A stretch of DNA of 64,000 bases, from NCBI GenBank assembly GCA_016521575.1, contig JAEKDP010000008.1:1-64000 (forward strand), read 5' to 3'. Shown here in pieces: positions 54,788 to 63,460 of the stretch (its first letter is position 1; every line of letters starts with the position of its first letter). This DNA is from Rhodobacteraceae bacterium F11138. Lineage in GTDB: Bacteria > Pseudomonadota > Alphaproteobacteria > Rhodobacterales > Rhodobacteraceae. The notes under the pieces are model-generated. The model was given only the letters and a program-made list of their open reading frames with translations, was not told where the DNA came from and searched no databases. The position numbers and the translations under genes were made by a program.

Positions 54788-57117
54788 TGGACCTGACCCC
54801 GCTCGGTCTCGCCATCCACGTCTGTGGTGCGGTGTTTTTCATATTCGGTGTCGGCAAGATCATCGACCACCTGGCGCAAGGCCTCCGTGTTGGCCGTCGC
54901 TGCATCCGATTGCAGGTAGACCTTGGCGACATAGAGCCGGTCGAGGCGGTCCTCGAGAACCTTTTCCAGCGCATCGGCATCGCCAGATGTGAGCCTCTCA
55001 AGTTGAGGGTCATCCAGCACCCGCGCGATCTCGCCCCGGAAAGCGTCCCGCTCCGCCTCGGTCTCGAAGGGCGCGGACAATTCCCCGGCCCGCTCATGGT
55101 CCAGAACACGCGCAATCTCGTCTGCGAGGCGGTCGGCACGGTCAGACTGCGACGCAGTTTCATCGCGGGTTGCGAGGATGTCGTCGCGCGTGCCTGACCC
55201 GAGCCCGTCGCGCATCTCGGTTTCGCGGCGGACCTGATTGATGACCTCCGTGTCCCGGATCTCGACGACGGCCGCGTAGGTCGCGCCAAGCCCGCGGGCG
55301 AGATGGGCCGGCATGTCCGGATAACGCGCTCGGAAGTCATCTGCGACGGCATCCGCAACGGGGGTGCGGAGGTCGCGTCCCTCCATGATCCGGTCGACTT
55401 CGCGGGTGATCTCGCTGGCGCGGGCCGCATCGGTAATGCTCTCCCTGTAGGGTTCAGACCGGTCGATCACATCGCCAGGACGTGCGAGCAGGTCCGGGTG
55501 TGCCTCGAGATACGCGCGCTGCTCCGCCTCGATCCGGCGCTCCGCCCGCGAGACAACCTCCCAGTCCCGGTCCTCGATCTGCTGCACTGTCAGGCCGTCT
55601 GCGCGCATCTCCTGACGGATTGTCCCTTCCATCGCCCGCACCGCGCCCTCATGATAATGGAACCGCTCGCTGACCGGTTCCGCTTCCATGACACCATCCC
55701 GGCGCAGCACGTTTTCCCGTTCCAGAAGCGTGCCGAGCGCGACATGCACATCGTTGAGTATGTCGCGCGCCTGGTCCAGATCGGCGCGGCGCTCGAGGTT
55801 GAGATCGCGCGCCTCAGCCACTTTGGAGAGATCATTGGCGATCCATTGATGCTCGAGCGCTGCATTTGAGGCGCCTGTCTCGATCCGGGCCACCACTTCC
55901 GATGTGCTGATCCCGGTGCCCCGTAGTGCCGCGTCAATGCGCGATCTCAGATCGGGCTCGGCCAGTCGCTCGCGCTGGCTGGCGTCAATATTGGCCTCGG
56001 AATAGATCCCGCCCTCCGAGGGAGCCTCTGACAGCGTGGATGATCGCAAACCGAGAGGCTGCATGTGCTGGACCTGCGTCTGGATCTCGATGAGGCGTTT
56101 TTCCAGCACGGGACGTTCCGCGTCAGGTTTTTCGGCGATCATGCCCTGCACCCGCGCGAGCTTCTCCGCATAGAGGCTTCTCAGATCCTCGAAGCTTTGA
56201 TCCTCGGCCATATACACATCTCCTGTTCGGTCCACCTGCCCGCCGCGCGCCAGCACCTCGCCCGCGCGGAAGAGTGCCGCGGCGATGTCTTCCCGGGCCT
56301 CCCGGGAGGCCTCTGCGGCAAGCGAATGGTAGACGCTTCTGGTGTTGGCGATCTCCGCCAGCGTCCGGGTCAGGTCCTGCCCCACGCGTTCGCGCTCGCG
56401 GGGCGCGCGACCCTCTTCTTTCGCGGCGTAGACCTCGCTGGTCCGGGCTGGATAATGTACAGCCCCGCGATCCACCCGGCGCGTGGCCTCCAGGCGCACG
56501 CCATACTTCTCGGCCTCCTCGACCATGGCGAGGCGGAAGTCGTCATAGTTGAAGCGATGATTGCGCCCCAGAAAGAAGAACTCGCCTTCTTGCGAGCGGC
56601 GGTTCAGCACCAAATGCGCATGGGGGTGATCGCGGTCCTCATGCACCGCGATGATGTAGTCGAAATGCCCCTCGTCGGTCTGGAAGAACCGCTCGGCCAC
56701 ATCCGTCGCAATGTCGCGCACATCCTCCCCGCGCGTGCCGATGGGGAAGGACATGAGCATGTGGGTGGTCTGTCCGAGCTTGGGCTTGAAGCCCGCATCC
56801 CACCGTTTGGCAAAGCGCTCGGTCAGGTCCTTGATGTCACCCGACTCGAGCTTCGCTTTGCCATCCAGGAACCCGCTACTGTCCACGATATGTGTGGACT
56901 TGGTGGTGAGGTAATCGAGCTGGTTTGCGAGCTGCGATTTGGTATGCGTACCCCCGCCTCTGATCGCCTTGAAGACCGCTGGCCGGTGGCCTGCTGCCGC
57001 GCGTATAAGCTGTTTCTGCTTGGCGACATGCAGCCCCTGCATCGAGCCCCGGATGCGGCTCCAGCCATCCCGAAAGACCTCGCCCGTGACGGCGTCAACG
57101 GCATCATTCAGCCGCAT
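54784..57117 (-). CDS. virD2: VirD2-type relaxase
   Basis: The 777-residue conjugative relaxase nicks oriT. The N-terminal relaxase domain (about 40-250) carries the metal-binding His cluster in VHEDRDHPHAHLVLNRR and conserved YDDFR. The C-terminal 500 residues are charged and helical and should contain the translocation signal. The catalytic Tyr is probably in QLDYLTTKS. The start is ATG 57117 or TTG 57123, overlapping the upstream mob gene. Confidence 0.92.
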   Translation of the reverse strand: MRLNDAVDAVTGEVFRDGWSRIRGSMQGLHVAKQKQLIRAAAGHRPAVFKAIRGGGTHTKSQLANQLDYLTTKSTHIVDSSGFLDGKAKLESGDIKDLTERFAKRWDAGFKPKLGQTTHMLMSFPIGTRGEDVRDIATDVAERFFQTDEGHFDYIIAVHEDRDHPHAHLVLNRRSQEGEFFFLGRNHRFNYDDFRLAMVEEAEKYGVRLEATRRVDRGAVHYPARTSEVYAAKEEGRAPRERERVGQDLTRTLAEIANTRSVYHSLAAEASREAREDIAAALFRAGEVLARGGQVDRTGDVYMAEDQSFEDLRSLYAEKLARVQGMIAEKPDAERPVLEKRLIEIQTQVQHMQPLGLRSSTLSEAPSEGGIYSEANIDASQRERLAEPDLRSRIDAALRGTGISTSEVVARIETGASNAALEHQWIANDLSKVAEARDLNLERRADLDQARDILNDVHVALGTLLERENVLRRDGVMEAEPVSERFHYHEGAVRAMEGTIRQEMRADGLTVQQIEDRDWEVVSRAERRIEAEQRAYLEAHPDLLARPGDVIDRSEPYRESITDAARASEITREVDRIMEGRDLRTPVADAVADDFRARYPDMPAHLARGLGATYAAVVEIRDTEVINQVRRETEMRDGLGSGTRDDILATRDETASQSDRADRLADEIARVLDHERAGELSAPFETEAERDAFRGEIARVLDDPQLERLTSGDADALEKVLEDRLDRLYVAKVYLQSDAATANTEALRQVVDDLADTEYEKHRTTDVDGETERGQVH

Positions 57118-57697
57118 GGGCAAACTCCCTCAGCGCGGCCGTGGCCTCCAGCTGCATGGCTTCCCGACGGCGGCGCAGAAGCAGATCGATCTCGTCAGCA
57201 GAATCCAGGATGAACCGCGCCAACCCGCGCATCTGCGCGAGGCGCAACTCAGTGAATTCGGCACTCGTGCCCCCCACGGCCCCCTGCCCCATCCGGTTGG
57301 CCCGCGTCATCTGTTTGGCGATCTGCCCGACCCCATTCCCGACCTCGTGCAGCGAGGCGCGGTAGCGCGCCATCTCTGCTGCCATCTGCGCGTCCGGGAC
57401 AAACACGCCGCCTGCCGCCTGAATGAGCCGCCGCAGCCCTTCGGCCCGGCTCTCGATCCCCGCCTTCGCCAGCACCTCGTCGAGCGCCGCAAGCTCCGCG
57501 GCCGTGACCTTCACACTGACTGCTGAGACCGGGATCGCGGCATCCGTCTGGCGCTCGGCATCGGCTTTGAGCGTGTACTGGATCGCCCGCGCCGACACGC
57601 CAAAGCGTTCCGCCAGCACTGAAGTGGAAACGCCTTCCGCAGCTTCGCGAACGATCTCCATGCGGTCCGCATCTGTGAGGCGTTTTGAGCGAGACAT
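57104..57697 (-). CDS. MobC/relaxosome accessory protein
   Basis: The 197-residue protein has an N-terminal helix-turn-helix (VSTSVLAERFGVSARAIQYTL), a ribbon-helix-helix-like segment (VSVKVTAAELAALDEVLAKA) and a MobC-type helix (YRASLHEVGNGVGQIAKQM). It overlaps the relaxase gene. It likely binds oriT next to the nick and represses the mob operon. The AT-rich inverted repeat at 57751-57789 just upstream is a candidate site. Confidence 0.85.
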   Translation of the reverse strand: MSRSKRLTDADRMEIVREAAEGVSTSVLAERFGVSARAIQYTLKADAERQTDAAIPVSAVSVKVTAAELAALDEVLAKAGIESRAEGLRRLIQAAGGVFVPDAQMAAEMARYRASLHEVGNGVGQIAKQMTRANRMGQGAVGGTSAEFTELRLAQMRGLARFILDSADEIDLLLRRRREAMQLEATAALREFAHAAE

Positions 57698-57750
57698 GCG
57701 AAGAAAGACCCCCTATTTCCTGCCACCTTCCACCAAGGCTGCCCCTACCT

Positions 57751-57789
57751 TACGATAATATACCTATCTGTCAATTATATACTTACGTA
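57751..57789. promoter_or_regulatory. AT-rich imperfect inverted repeat, candidate oriT or mob operator
   Basis: The arms TACGATAATATA (57751-57762) and TATATACTTACGTA (57776-57789) are imperfectly complementary around a centre containing CTATCTGTC. The patch is strikingly AT-rich against GC-rich neighbours and lies 54 bp upstream of the mob operon's first gene. That position fits an accessory-protein operator, the oriT nick region or both. Confidence 0.45.
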
Positions 57790-58214
57790 GCATTCAGTCT
57801 CAGGCAGCCTTGGTGTCCGCTTCCCCCGCGGCCCGCAGGGACGCGGCTCTGCCGCCCTCACCACCGGGCGACCCACCTGCCCTAGGGGTCCCGTCCGCCA
57901 GCCCCGCCCGAGGGTCTGGCCGAACACATGCGTGTTCGGACGGAACCGCGGGCGGGCGCAAACCCCACCGACAGGGCGGACAGGCAGGGTCAAGGAGGGC
58001 CAGATTTGGCTTGCCAAATCTCTGCCGCAAAAACCGGGAGGCTCTGGCCGATAGGTTTTTGTGGATGGCCCCCTTGAGGCTGACTGGCCGGTCTGTCGCG
58101 GCCTGATCATTCCGGGCGGAGTGCGTCCGTTGAACGCGCAGGGACCGGCATCCCTGGAACAGGGATCGGGCCGCCCCAAGATCGTCCCGGAGCGGCCCAT
58201 CCTCGTCAGAGGAT
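57790..58214. other. hairpin-rich non-coding stretch beyond the mob genes
   Basis: No reading frame here has believable codon use or a start. Several perfect stem-loops occur: CCGAACAC/GTGTTCGG (57921-57940), AGATTTGGC/GCCAAATCT with a 2-nt loop (58002-58021) and ATCCCTG/CAGGGAT (58150-58166). A short AGGAT/ATCCT stem lies near 58209-58221 at the end of the next gene. Such density next to a relaxase operon suits an oriT or single-stranded leading region with structured promoters, but no nick site can be named. Confidence 0.45.
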
Positions 58215-58421
58215 TTAATCCTGGGGATCCTTCGCGCTCGGCGGGAACATCACCAGCTCCGAGACCGCGACCGGGAAGTCGAGCTTGAGGCTGAAGAACT
58301 CCGAGCCGTCCCCGTTGCGGGTGTTGCGGAACATCGCACCCACTCGCTGAAAACGGGTGCGCTCCTGGCCATCGGTGTCGGTGAACTTGACGGGGACGGT
58401 GGCGACGTAGTGGTTGGTCAT
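58215..58421 (-). CDS. small conserved plasmid/ICE-type protein
   Basis: The 68-residue protein has YVATVPVKFTDTDGQERTRF, VGAMFRNTRNGDGSEFFS and KLDFPVAVSELVMFPPS. The alternating beta pattern suggests a small folded domain. Similar short proteins occur near mob genes in Rhodobacterales plasmids (recalled, not checked). AAGGAG lies upstream of ATG 58421. Function is unknown. Confidence 0.65.
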   Translation of the reverse strand: MTNHYVATVPVKFTDTDGQERTRFQRVGAMFRNTRNGDGSEFFSLKLDFPVAVSELVMFPPSAKDPQD

Positions 58422-58609
58422 TTGGGTTACTCCTTGTTGCGATGGGGATCACCCAGCACGGGGGCAAGGGGCCCGGTCGCAAGCGCAAATGCGGAGGGTC
58501 CGCGGCTCCGCCGTGGAAGCCGTATTTGTGCTTGCCGAAGCGTGAGCTGAGGGCACGAACGGGCCGACCCCGTGCGATCCACATCTATGAGCAGAAAGGA
58601 GTGATCCGG

Positions 58610-58840
58610 ATGACCCTTGCCATCACGCAGCCGCCACCATCCGCGTCCGCGTCCCACCGAGCCTGGCCGGGGTGCTGACGGAGCCCGCCCGCGTGGATGC
58701 GATGTTCCGAAACACGCCCCGAGGAACGTGCAGGTGTTCAGCTTCATATGCGACGTCTCGACCCCTCGCGTCTTGCGATGCTGACGATGTGCGTGAGGTG
58801 CGCACCATCCCCAGCCCGCACCGATGCGGATGGGCCGCAC
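58610..58840 (+). pseudogene. possible frame-shifted small gene
   Basis: ATG 58610 follows a strong AAAGGAG but its frame stops after 22 codons. In the other two frames the sequence reads successively TIRVRVPPSLAGVLTEPARV, DAMFRNTP and ERAGVQLHMRRLDPSRLAML, as if one protein were broken by two small frameshifts. The rest of 58430-58960 shows nothing else. It may be chance; the good ribosome site is the main argument. Confidence 0.3.
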
Positions 58841-58960
58841 TCTGACGGACCGGGTAGAGGGATGGCAGTGCCGGCCGCCGCAGACTGCCGATCACGCATG
58901 ACCGATCGCACGCGCCATGAGACATGACGAAAGGGCCGCGCCAAGCGCGACCCCCTCTCT

Positions 58961-59890
58961 TCAATCCTGCGACGCCTTCTTCGCCGGGTCAGCAACCCGC
59001 ATGACCGTCAAGCCTTTCGCTTCCGCCTTCTGCCCGAGGTTCAGCGCGACCCCGTTGCCGCCGAAGAGAACAACCCCCGTCGCCGCGAACTTGTCGTCCA
59101 GCATTTCGTCGTTGCACTTGAACGGTGCCGCCCGCCCATGCGCGGACCAGCGAGGATCGAAGCGCGCCTGCGCGACCCCGCGTGCCCGGGCCCACCGAGC
59201 CGCAATCATCTCTGCCCCGTGCTTGCCACCCTTGTGGCAGAGGAAGATCTCCTGGTTGCGGTTCTGCTTGATCCGTTCGCGAACCTTGTCGAGCGTGTTG
59301 AAGATCACATCGACATCTGCCCAGTCGGTGGCTCCTGAGACGATCAGGGGAACCCCCTCGACTTTCGACTTCTCGGCGGTTTCACGGTCGTGCTGCTCCA
59401 GGAGCTGCCGCGCCTCGAAGACCGCCCCGGTCTCCTGCGCCCGGACGCTTGCGCGCGACCCGGCTGCCGGGATGAAGGCGTGGCCCGTTTCGACCTCGTA
59501 GCATTCCGCCGCTGCCTCGCTCATTACCTCGATGGCGCTGACAATCTCGCGCAGCTGCACAAAGCGGGCCTGCGCCTCTTCGAGCGCGGTCTCGGCGATC
59601 TCCGATCCGTCGTGGGATTTTGCCAGCGCACCGATCTTGTCGGCGGTGCGGTCGACCTCCTTGCCAAGCGCCACCTTGCGGCGCTGCAGGATCGTCGCGA
59701 GCCCATGGGCCAGCGGTTCGATCTCTGCTTCAAGCCCGGTCCCGCGCAGCTGACCGAGCAAAGCCTCGAAGCTCTCGCGGATGATGCGGTCGGTCAGGAT
59801 GTGATCTTCCGGGATCGGCAGCTGCGCGTCCTTCTCGGTCAGCCCGAAAAGTTCGATCGTCTCGTAGGTGTTTGCGGTGTCGTAAGCCAT
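58961..59890 (-). CDS. DUF2493 (SLOG-superfamily) protein
   Basis: In this 309-residue protein, residues about 190-300 form a Rossmann-like DUF2493 domain (LIVSGATDWADVDVIFNTLD, then FLCHKGGKHGAEMIAARWA). This is related to SLOG domains that bind nucleotides or nucleotide-derived signals. The N-terminal 150 residues are helical. ATG 59890 follows GGAGAC. DUF2493 genes are frequent on alphaproteobacterial plasmids; the ligand is unknown and a signalling role is inference. Confidence 0.8.
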   Translation of the reverse strand: MAYDTANTYETIELFGLTEKDAQLPIPEDHILTDRIIRESFEALLGQLRGTGLEAEIEPLAHGLATILQRRKVALGKEVDRTADKIGALAKSHDGSEIAETALEEAQARFVQLREIVSAIEVMSEAAAECYEVETGHAFIPAAGSRASVRAQETGAVFEARQLLEQHDRETAEKSKVEGVPLIVSGATDWADVDVIFNTLDKVRERIKQNRNQEIFLCHKGGKHGAEMIAARWARARGVAQARFDPRWSAHGRAAPFKCNDEMLDDKFAATGVVLFGGNGVALNLGQKAEAKGLTVMRVADPAKKASQD

Positions 59891-60608
59891 GTCTGGTCTC
59901 CAGTGTTCGGTTCCTAGGCCACCACGTGAGTGTGGGGGCATGGCCGAATGCCTGGTTTCCGAATCTGCCCGGGTCAGGGACGGCGCAGCCGCCGGCTTGC
60001 CGGGCGCAAAAGTTTTCCGCGCGCAACACCCGACACATGCGCGCGCTCACGCACGGGTTCACCCCAAGCCACCGGCCCCGCCCTCGCCGAAAAGTTTTGC
60101 GATCCTTGACGCGGGCTGATTTGGGGGCCATCCGGAGGATATGCTTCCGCACTCATGTGTGTGTGTTTTGACGGTAGGTTTGACCGACCCGAGCAGGCAA
60201 ACGGCCCGACCGGACGCGGGAGACGGATGGAGTGGCGGGATCGTTTTGCTCTCAAGCAAAACAGACCAGAGCGCAATCCGGCGGAGCGGCCGGGGAGGGA
60301 CGTGCTCGCGAGGCGGGCAAACCGGAATGCCGGGCGCAACGCCGCGGTGAGGCCGCATGGCCGAATGCGCGACGGACCGAAGGGCCGTTCTCCCCTGCGA
60401 CACGCGAAGCCGAGCTGGGGAGGCCGCAAGGCTTATGCCAAGGTTGACGTGCAGGCGACCACGCCGCCAGCTATACAAAGTATCTACTCCAGCATTCGAC
60501 GTGATGGGCGGAACGCGGGCTTTCGCTCCAAGTGCCAGATGACTTGGTAGTTTCCTCTTAAGCAGACCTCGCTTCACCGCGCTAACGAGATAAAAGTCCC
60601 AAATGCGG
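59891..60608. other. unassigned GC-rich stretch
   Basis: No credible gene is seen in about 700 bases. It contains a perfect hairpin GTTTTGCT/AGCAAAAC (60243-60262) and two exact copies of GCATGGCCGAATGC (59938-59951 and 60355-60368). Open frames here are long only because of the high GC content. It could hold regulatory or replication sites, but none can be named. Confidence 0.35.
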
Positions 60609-63062
60609 CTACTTAGGCTTTTTCTTAAGGTTTAGGTTCACAGAATTGCATGAACACCGAAGTCCTTCGGGAGAAGTGCCTTTGGGAGTAATGTACAGCC
60701 ATGATCCACAGTCATCGCATTGTGCGCATGCCAGCAAATCCTTAAACGCTTTAACAATAGGCATAAAGTCGTTGGGACTAAAATTGGCCCACTCGTTGAA
60801 ATGTACGGCCTTATTGACGGTCCAGTCTTCTTCGCCCTTGTGAGTATTGGCTTCCTTGAGACGTTGCCTGCGAGCCTGCGCTTTGGACTTTTGGTCCTCG
60901 TTGCCCCAGGATTGCGCCGAGTCGACGGCTTTTCCTAGGAGATCTGACAATCTAGAAAAGGCGCTCGGTAATAGCCCCCCTAGATCGTAGCTGTTATCCG
61001 CCCTGAAGACCGTTTGCGCCCCCAGTTGATCCGCAAGTAGTCGCGCTACAAACTCCATGTGACGCCGCAAAATCGGAGCCGCAACTTCGACCTTACCCTT
61101 AGTCAAAGCTGCATCAATTTCCGCCCAAATCTCTGGATTTGATTCCACCAACGGACCAGTGTCCACAGACCAACTATCAAAAGCCATAGATGTTTTTCGG
61201 GTCACTAGATTTGCCGAACGCATCTGCTCTGCCCAAACTTTGTCATGGGTGGCAATTACGAACTGCGTGTTTGGGAATTCTGCCATCAAAAGTTTACAAA
61301 ATTGGTAGCGATGGTCTGCATCGACAGACATCACAACATCATCGAGCAGCGCAACGGTAAAACGGTCACCCAATAGCCGCTTCATCAATGCTAGGTATAG
61401 GCATACACCCATGCCATCTTGATGACCTTCGCTATGAAAAGCACCTGGTGGGAAAAGTCCCCGCTCGTAGAAATTCACATCAAAATCGAGACGCCCTTCA
61501 GTTGCTTTAAAGCGCGCGACAAATTTTTGCTCATCGCCGTCATTTAAAAGCCGATAAAACTTGCTGAAATCATCTTCGACGGCCTCGTAAAGCTCGTCAA
61601 GTTCCGACTCCATCGCTGCGCACCAAGCGTCATATGCGACTTTGCTGGCGTCTCGTGCCTTTTGGGAAGCTGTCTCGGTAAGACGTGCTGCTTTGTAGTC
61701 CTTGAACCGCTGTTCAGCATTGATCAGATAGCTCTGTGCGGCCAACGAAGCTGATTGATCAGGCTTCGCGCGAATAGCGCTCACAAAGTCCGCCAGTTTG
61801 GCCCGAAAGCCTTCCGGTATGGCTGGCCATCCATTGGCCAAGCGATCCTTCAACTCCAAGATTGTTGCGAAAGACTTTAGTTGTTCCTGAAAAAACGCCA
61901 AGTCTTTGCCCCATGCGACGACGCTGGACAGCATTTCAACTGCGCTCTCAATCTTGGCAATACGGTGAGTTTCGAGCAGCAGCGCCTTCAAGTTCCCCAC
62001 TTCATTCGAAAGCGACGATGCATGTTCAACGAGCTTTTGCTTGAGCTCTCCTGCCGCTTGCGATTTCCGCTGCTTGGCGTGTAAATGCGAAAGAAGATGT
62101 GCTTCATCCGGCCATTCATGATCGCACATCGGACATGACGGGCCGTCCACCAGCTTTAATCCACTTTCCACCAAATCGCGTTGTTGCAACGAAACAAGGA
62201 GCTGTGCGTCGTTTTCAAGTTGCTCTATCTGATCGACAAGAGCTTCTGCATCCGGCGACGGAGATTGTCCAAGCTCGACGAGCTTTTTGTTAAGCTTGTC
62301 CAGTTCGATCAGTGCTGCGGATTTATTGAGCGATTGTTCACCAGCAGGCTCTGCCAAGCCTTTGTCGATGATTGTATCAGCTGTTATGGTGTCGTGGATT
62401 TCTAGTCCTAGCAGCTGGCGCTTTGCATTGACGGCTTTGAGCATTTCAGCTGCAGACAACGACGTGATGCCTAGGTGCTGCAACAGTGTATTTCTTTTGT
62501 CCCGCGTATCCTTTTCCGCCGCAATCGCTGCCCGGTTGAGCTTGCCGTATGCTGTGTTCAGTACCGAACGGGTCTGACCCAACTCATCGATCTTTAGAAT
62601 CTCTTGAATCTGTGCAGATCGCTTCGTTGGTTCGACCAAGATGAATTTCAGAATTTCTCTTCTCGCCAAAGTGATTTCGGGATGCTGAGAAACTTCGTCC
62701 AGAATCTCCACGATGTCCGGATCGTTCGGTTCGATACTTGGCTTCTTGGGGGCAGAGACTTTGCGAGTGAGCTTGGCTTTTTTGCCAAGCGTCGGGAAGG
62801 ATACCTCCAGCTCTACAAATGCAGCATCTGGGAATTTGATGTGGTCTACATGTGGACCATGATCTGCTAGTGAGAGCCCTTTGGTTCCGGTTCCGGTCAA
62901 TCTGCCAATTTGACCAGTTAGTGCAAATTCGATGGCGTCAATGACCCCACTTTTTCCCGAGCCGTTCGGACCGGATATCGCGAAGGTCTTCTCAGCCAAG
63001 TTGATGTCCAACTTACGAATTCCACGAAATTCCTCGATGTGCGCTGAAATGATCTTGATCAC
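60609..63062 (-). CDS. Rad50/SMC-like ABC ATPase
   Basis: The 817-residue protein has an N-terminal ATPase half with GPNGSGKS at 31-38 and coiled coils with a hook-like SCPMCDHEW (Cys310, Cys313). The C-terminal half has a signature region (SEGHQDGMGVCLYLALMKRL) and Walker B TVALLDDVVMSVDADH. A helical tail with a zinc ribbon follows (CAQCDDCG plus LRCSC near the end). It starts with GTG overlapping the stop of the 58-codon gene (GTGA). Such RecF/Rad50-like ATPases serve in repair and in several anti-phage systems, usually with a nuclease; none is visible here. The coding is more AT-rich than the flanks, suggesting transfer. Confidence 0.85.
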   Translation of the reverse strand: MIKIISAHIEEFRGIRKLDINLAEKTFAISGPNGSGKSGVIDAIEFALTGQIGRLTGTGTKGLSLADHGPHVDHIKFPDAAFVELEVSFPTLGKKAKLTRKVSAPKKPSIEPNDPDIVEILDEVSQHPEITLARREILKFILVEPTKRSAQIQEILKIDELGQTRSVLNTAYGKLNRAAIAAEKDTRDKRNTLLQHLGITSLSAAEMLKAVNAKRQLLGLEIHDTITADTIIDKGLAEPAGEQSLNKSAALIELDKLNKKLVELGQSPSPDAEALVDQIEQLENDAQLLVSLQQRDLVESGLKLVDGPSCPMCDHEWPDEAHLLSHLHAKQRKSQAAGELKQKLVEHASSLSNEVGNLKALLLETHRIAKIESAVEMLSSVVAWGKDLAFFQEQLKSFATILELKDRLANGWPAIPEGFRAKLADFVSAIRAKPDQSASLAAQSYLINAEQRFKDYKAARLTETASQKARDASKVAYDAWCAAMESELDELYEAVEDDFSKFYRLLNDGDEQKFVARFKATEGRLDFDVNFYERGLFPPGAFHSEGHQDGMGVCLYLALMKRLLGDRFTVALLDDVVMSVDADHRYQFCKLLMAEFPNTQFVIATHDKVWAEQMRSANLVTRKTSMAFDSWSVDTGPLVESNPEIWAEIDAALTKGKVEVAAPILRRHMEFVARLLADQLGAQTVFRADNSYDLGGLLPSAFSRLSDLLGKAVDSAQSWGNEDQKSKAQARRQRLKEANTHKGEEDWTVNKAVHFNEWANFSPNDFMPIVKAFKDLLACAQCDDCGSWLYITPKGTSPEGLRCSCNSVNLNLKKKPK

Positions 63063-63235
63063 AGAACTTCCCCTCCGTCTGGAAGAGTGAAAATCTCGGC
63101 TAGATCGTCGGCCTTAATTTTTCGACCTTCTTTCAAGAGCGCTTCAAGCTTTTGTGTTTTGGATGCATCAAAATTTTCATCATTCGAAAGTGTCTCGAGG
63201 AATTTGTTTGCGACTGAATCCTGAAGCGACGCCAT
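63059..63235 (-). CDS. 58-residue partner of the Rad50-like ATPase
   Basis: The short protein starts MASLQDSVANKFLETLSND and ends in LPDGGEVL. It is acidic and mostly helical, and has no known motif. Its TGA overlaps the ATPase GTG start in a GTGA arrangement, a strong sign of translational coupling. No clear ribosome site precedes its ATG. It may be a regulatory or assembly subunit. The next 225 bases to the rhomboid gene show no gene. Confidence 0.6.
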   Translation of the reverse strand: MASLQDSVANKFLETLSNDENFDASKTQKLEALLKEGRKIKADDLAEIFTLPDGGEVL

Positions 63236-63460
63236 TTTGCACCATATCTAAATAACTGGTTCCACTTTAGGCTGAGCACCGCCCTGCGGAAAGAGGTCTC
63301 TTGCAGGAAGGTGAGGGATTACTGCCGAAGGTTCAACCAGCGCCGATTTTTGGGGGTTAGGAGCTGGGACATATGCAATGGCCGCTTTGAGGAAACTGCA
63401 CTGCAGCATCTCGGCGTTTACGAATGACAGCACCGGGTCGACCACGTCGGGCGTACGGCT

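Noticed and set aside
57775-58584. A 269-codon minus-strand protein
   Set aside because: The reading is Pro/Arg/Gly-rich, has no domain, overlaps the better-supported small gene at 58215-58421 in another frame, and spans several hairpins.
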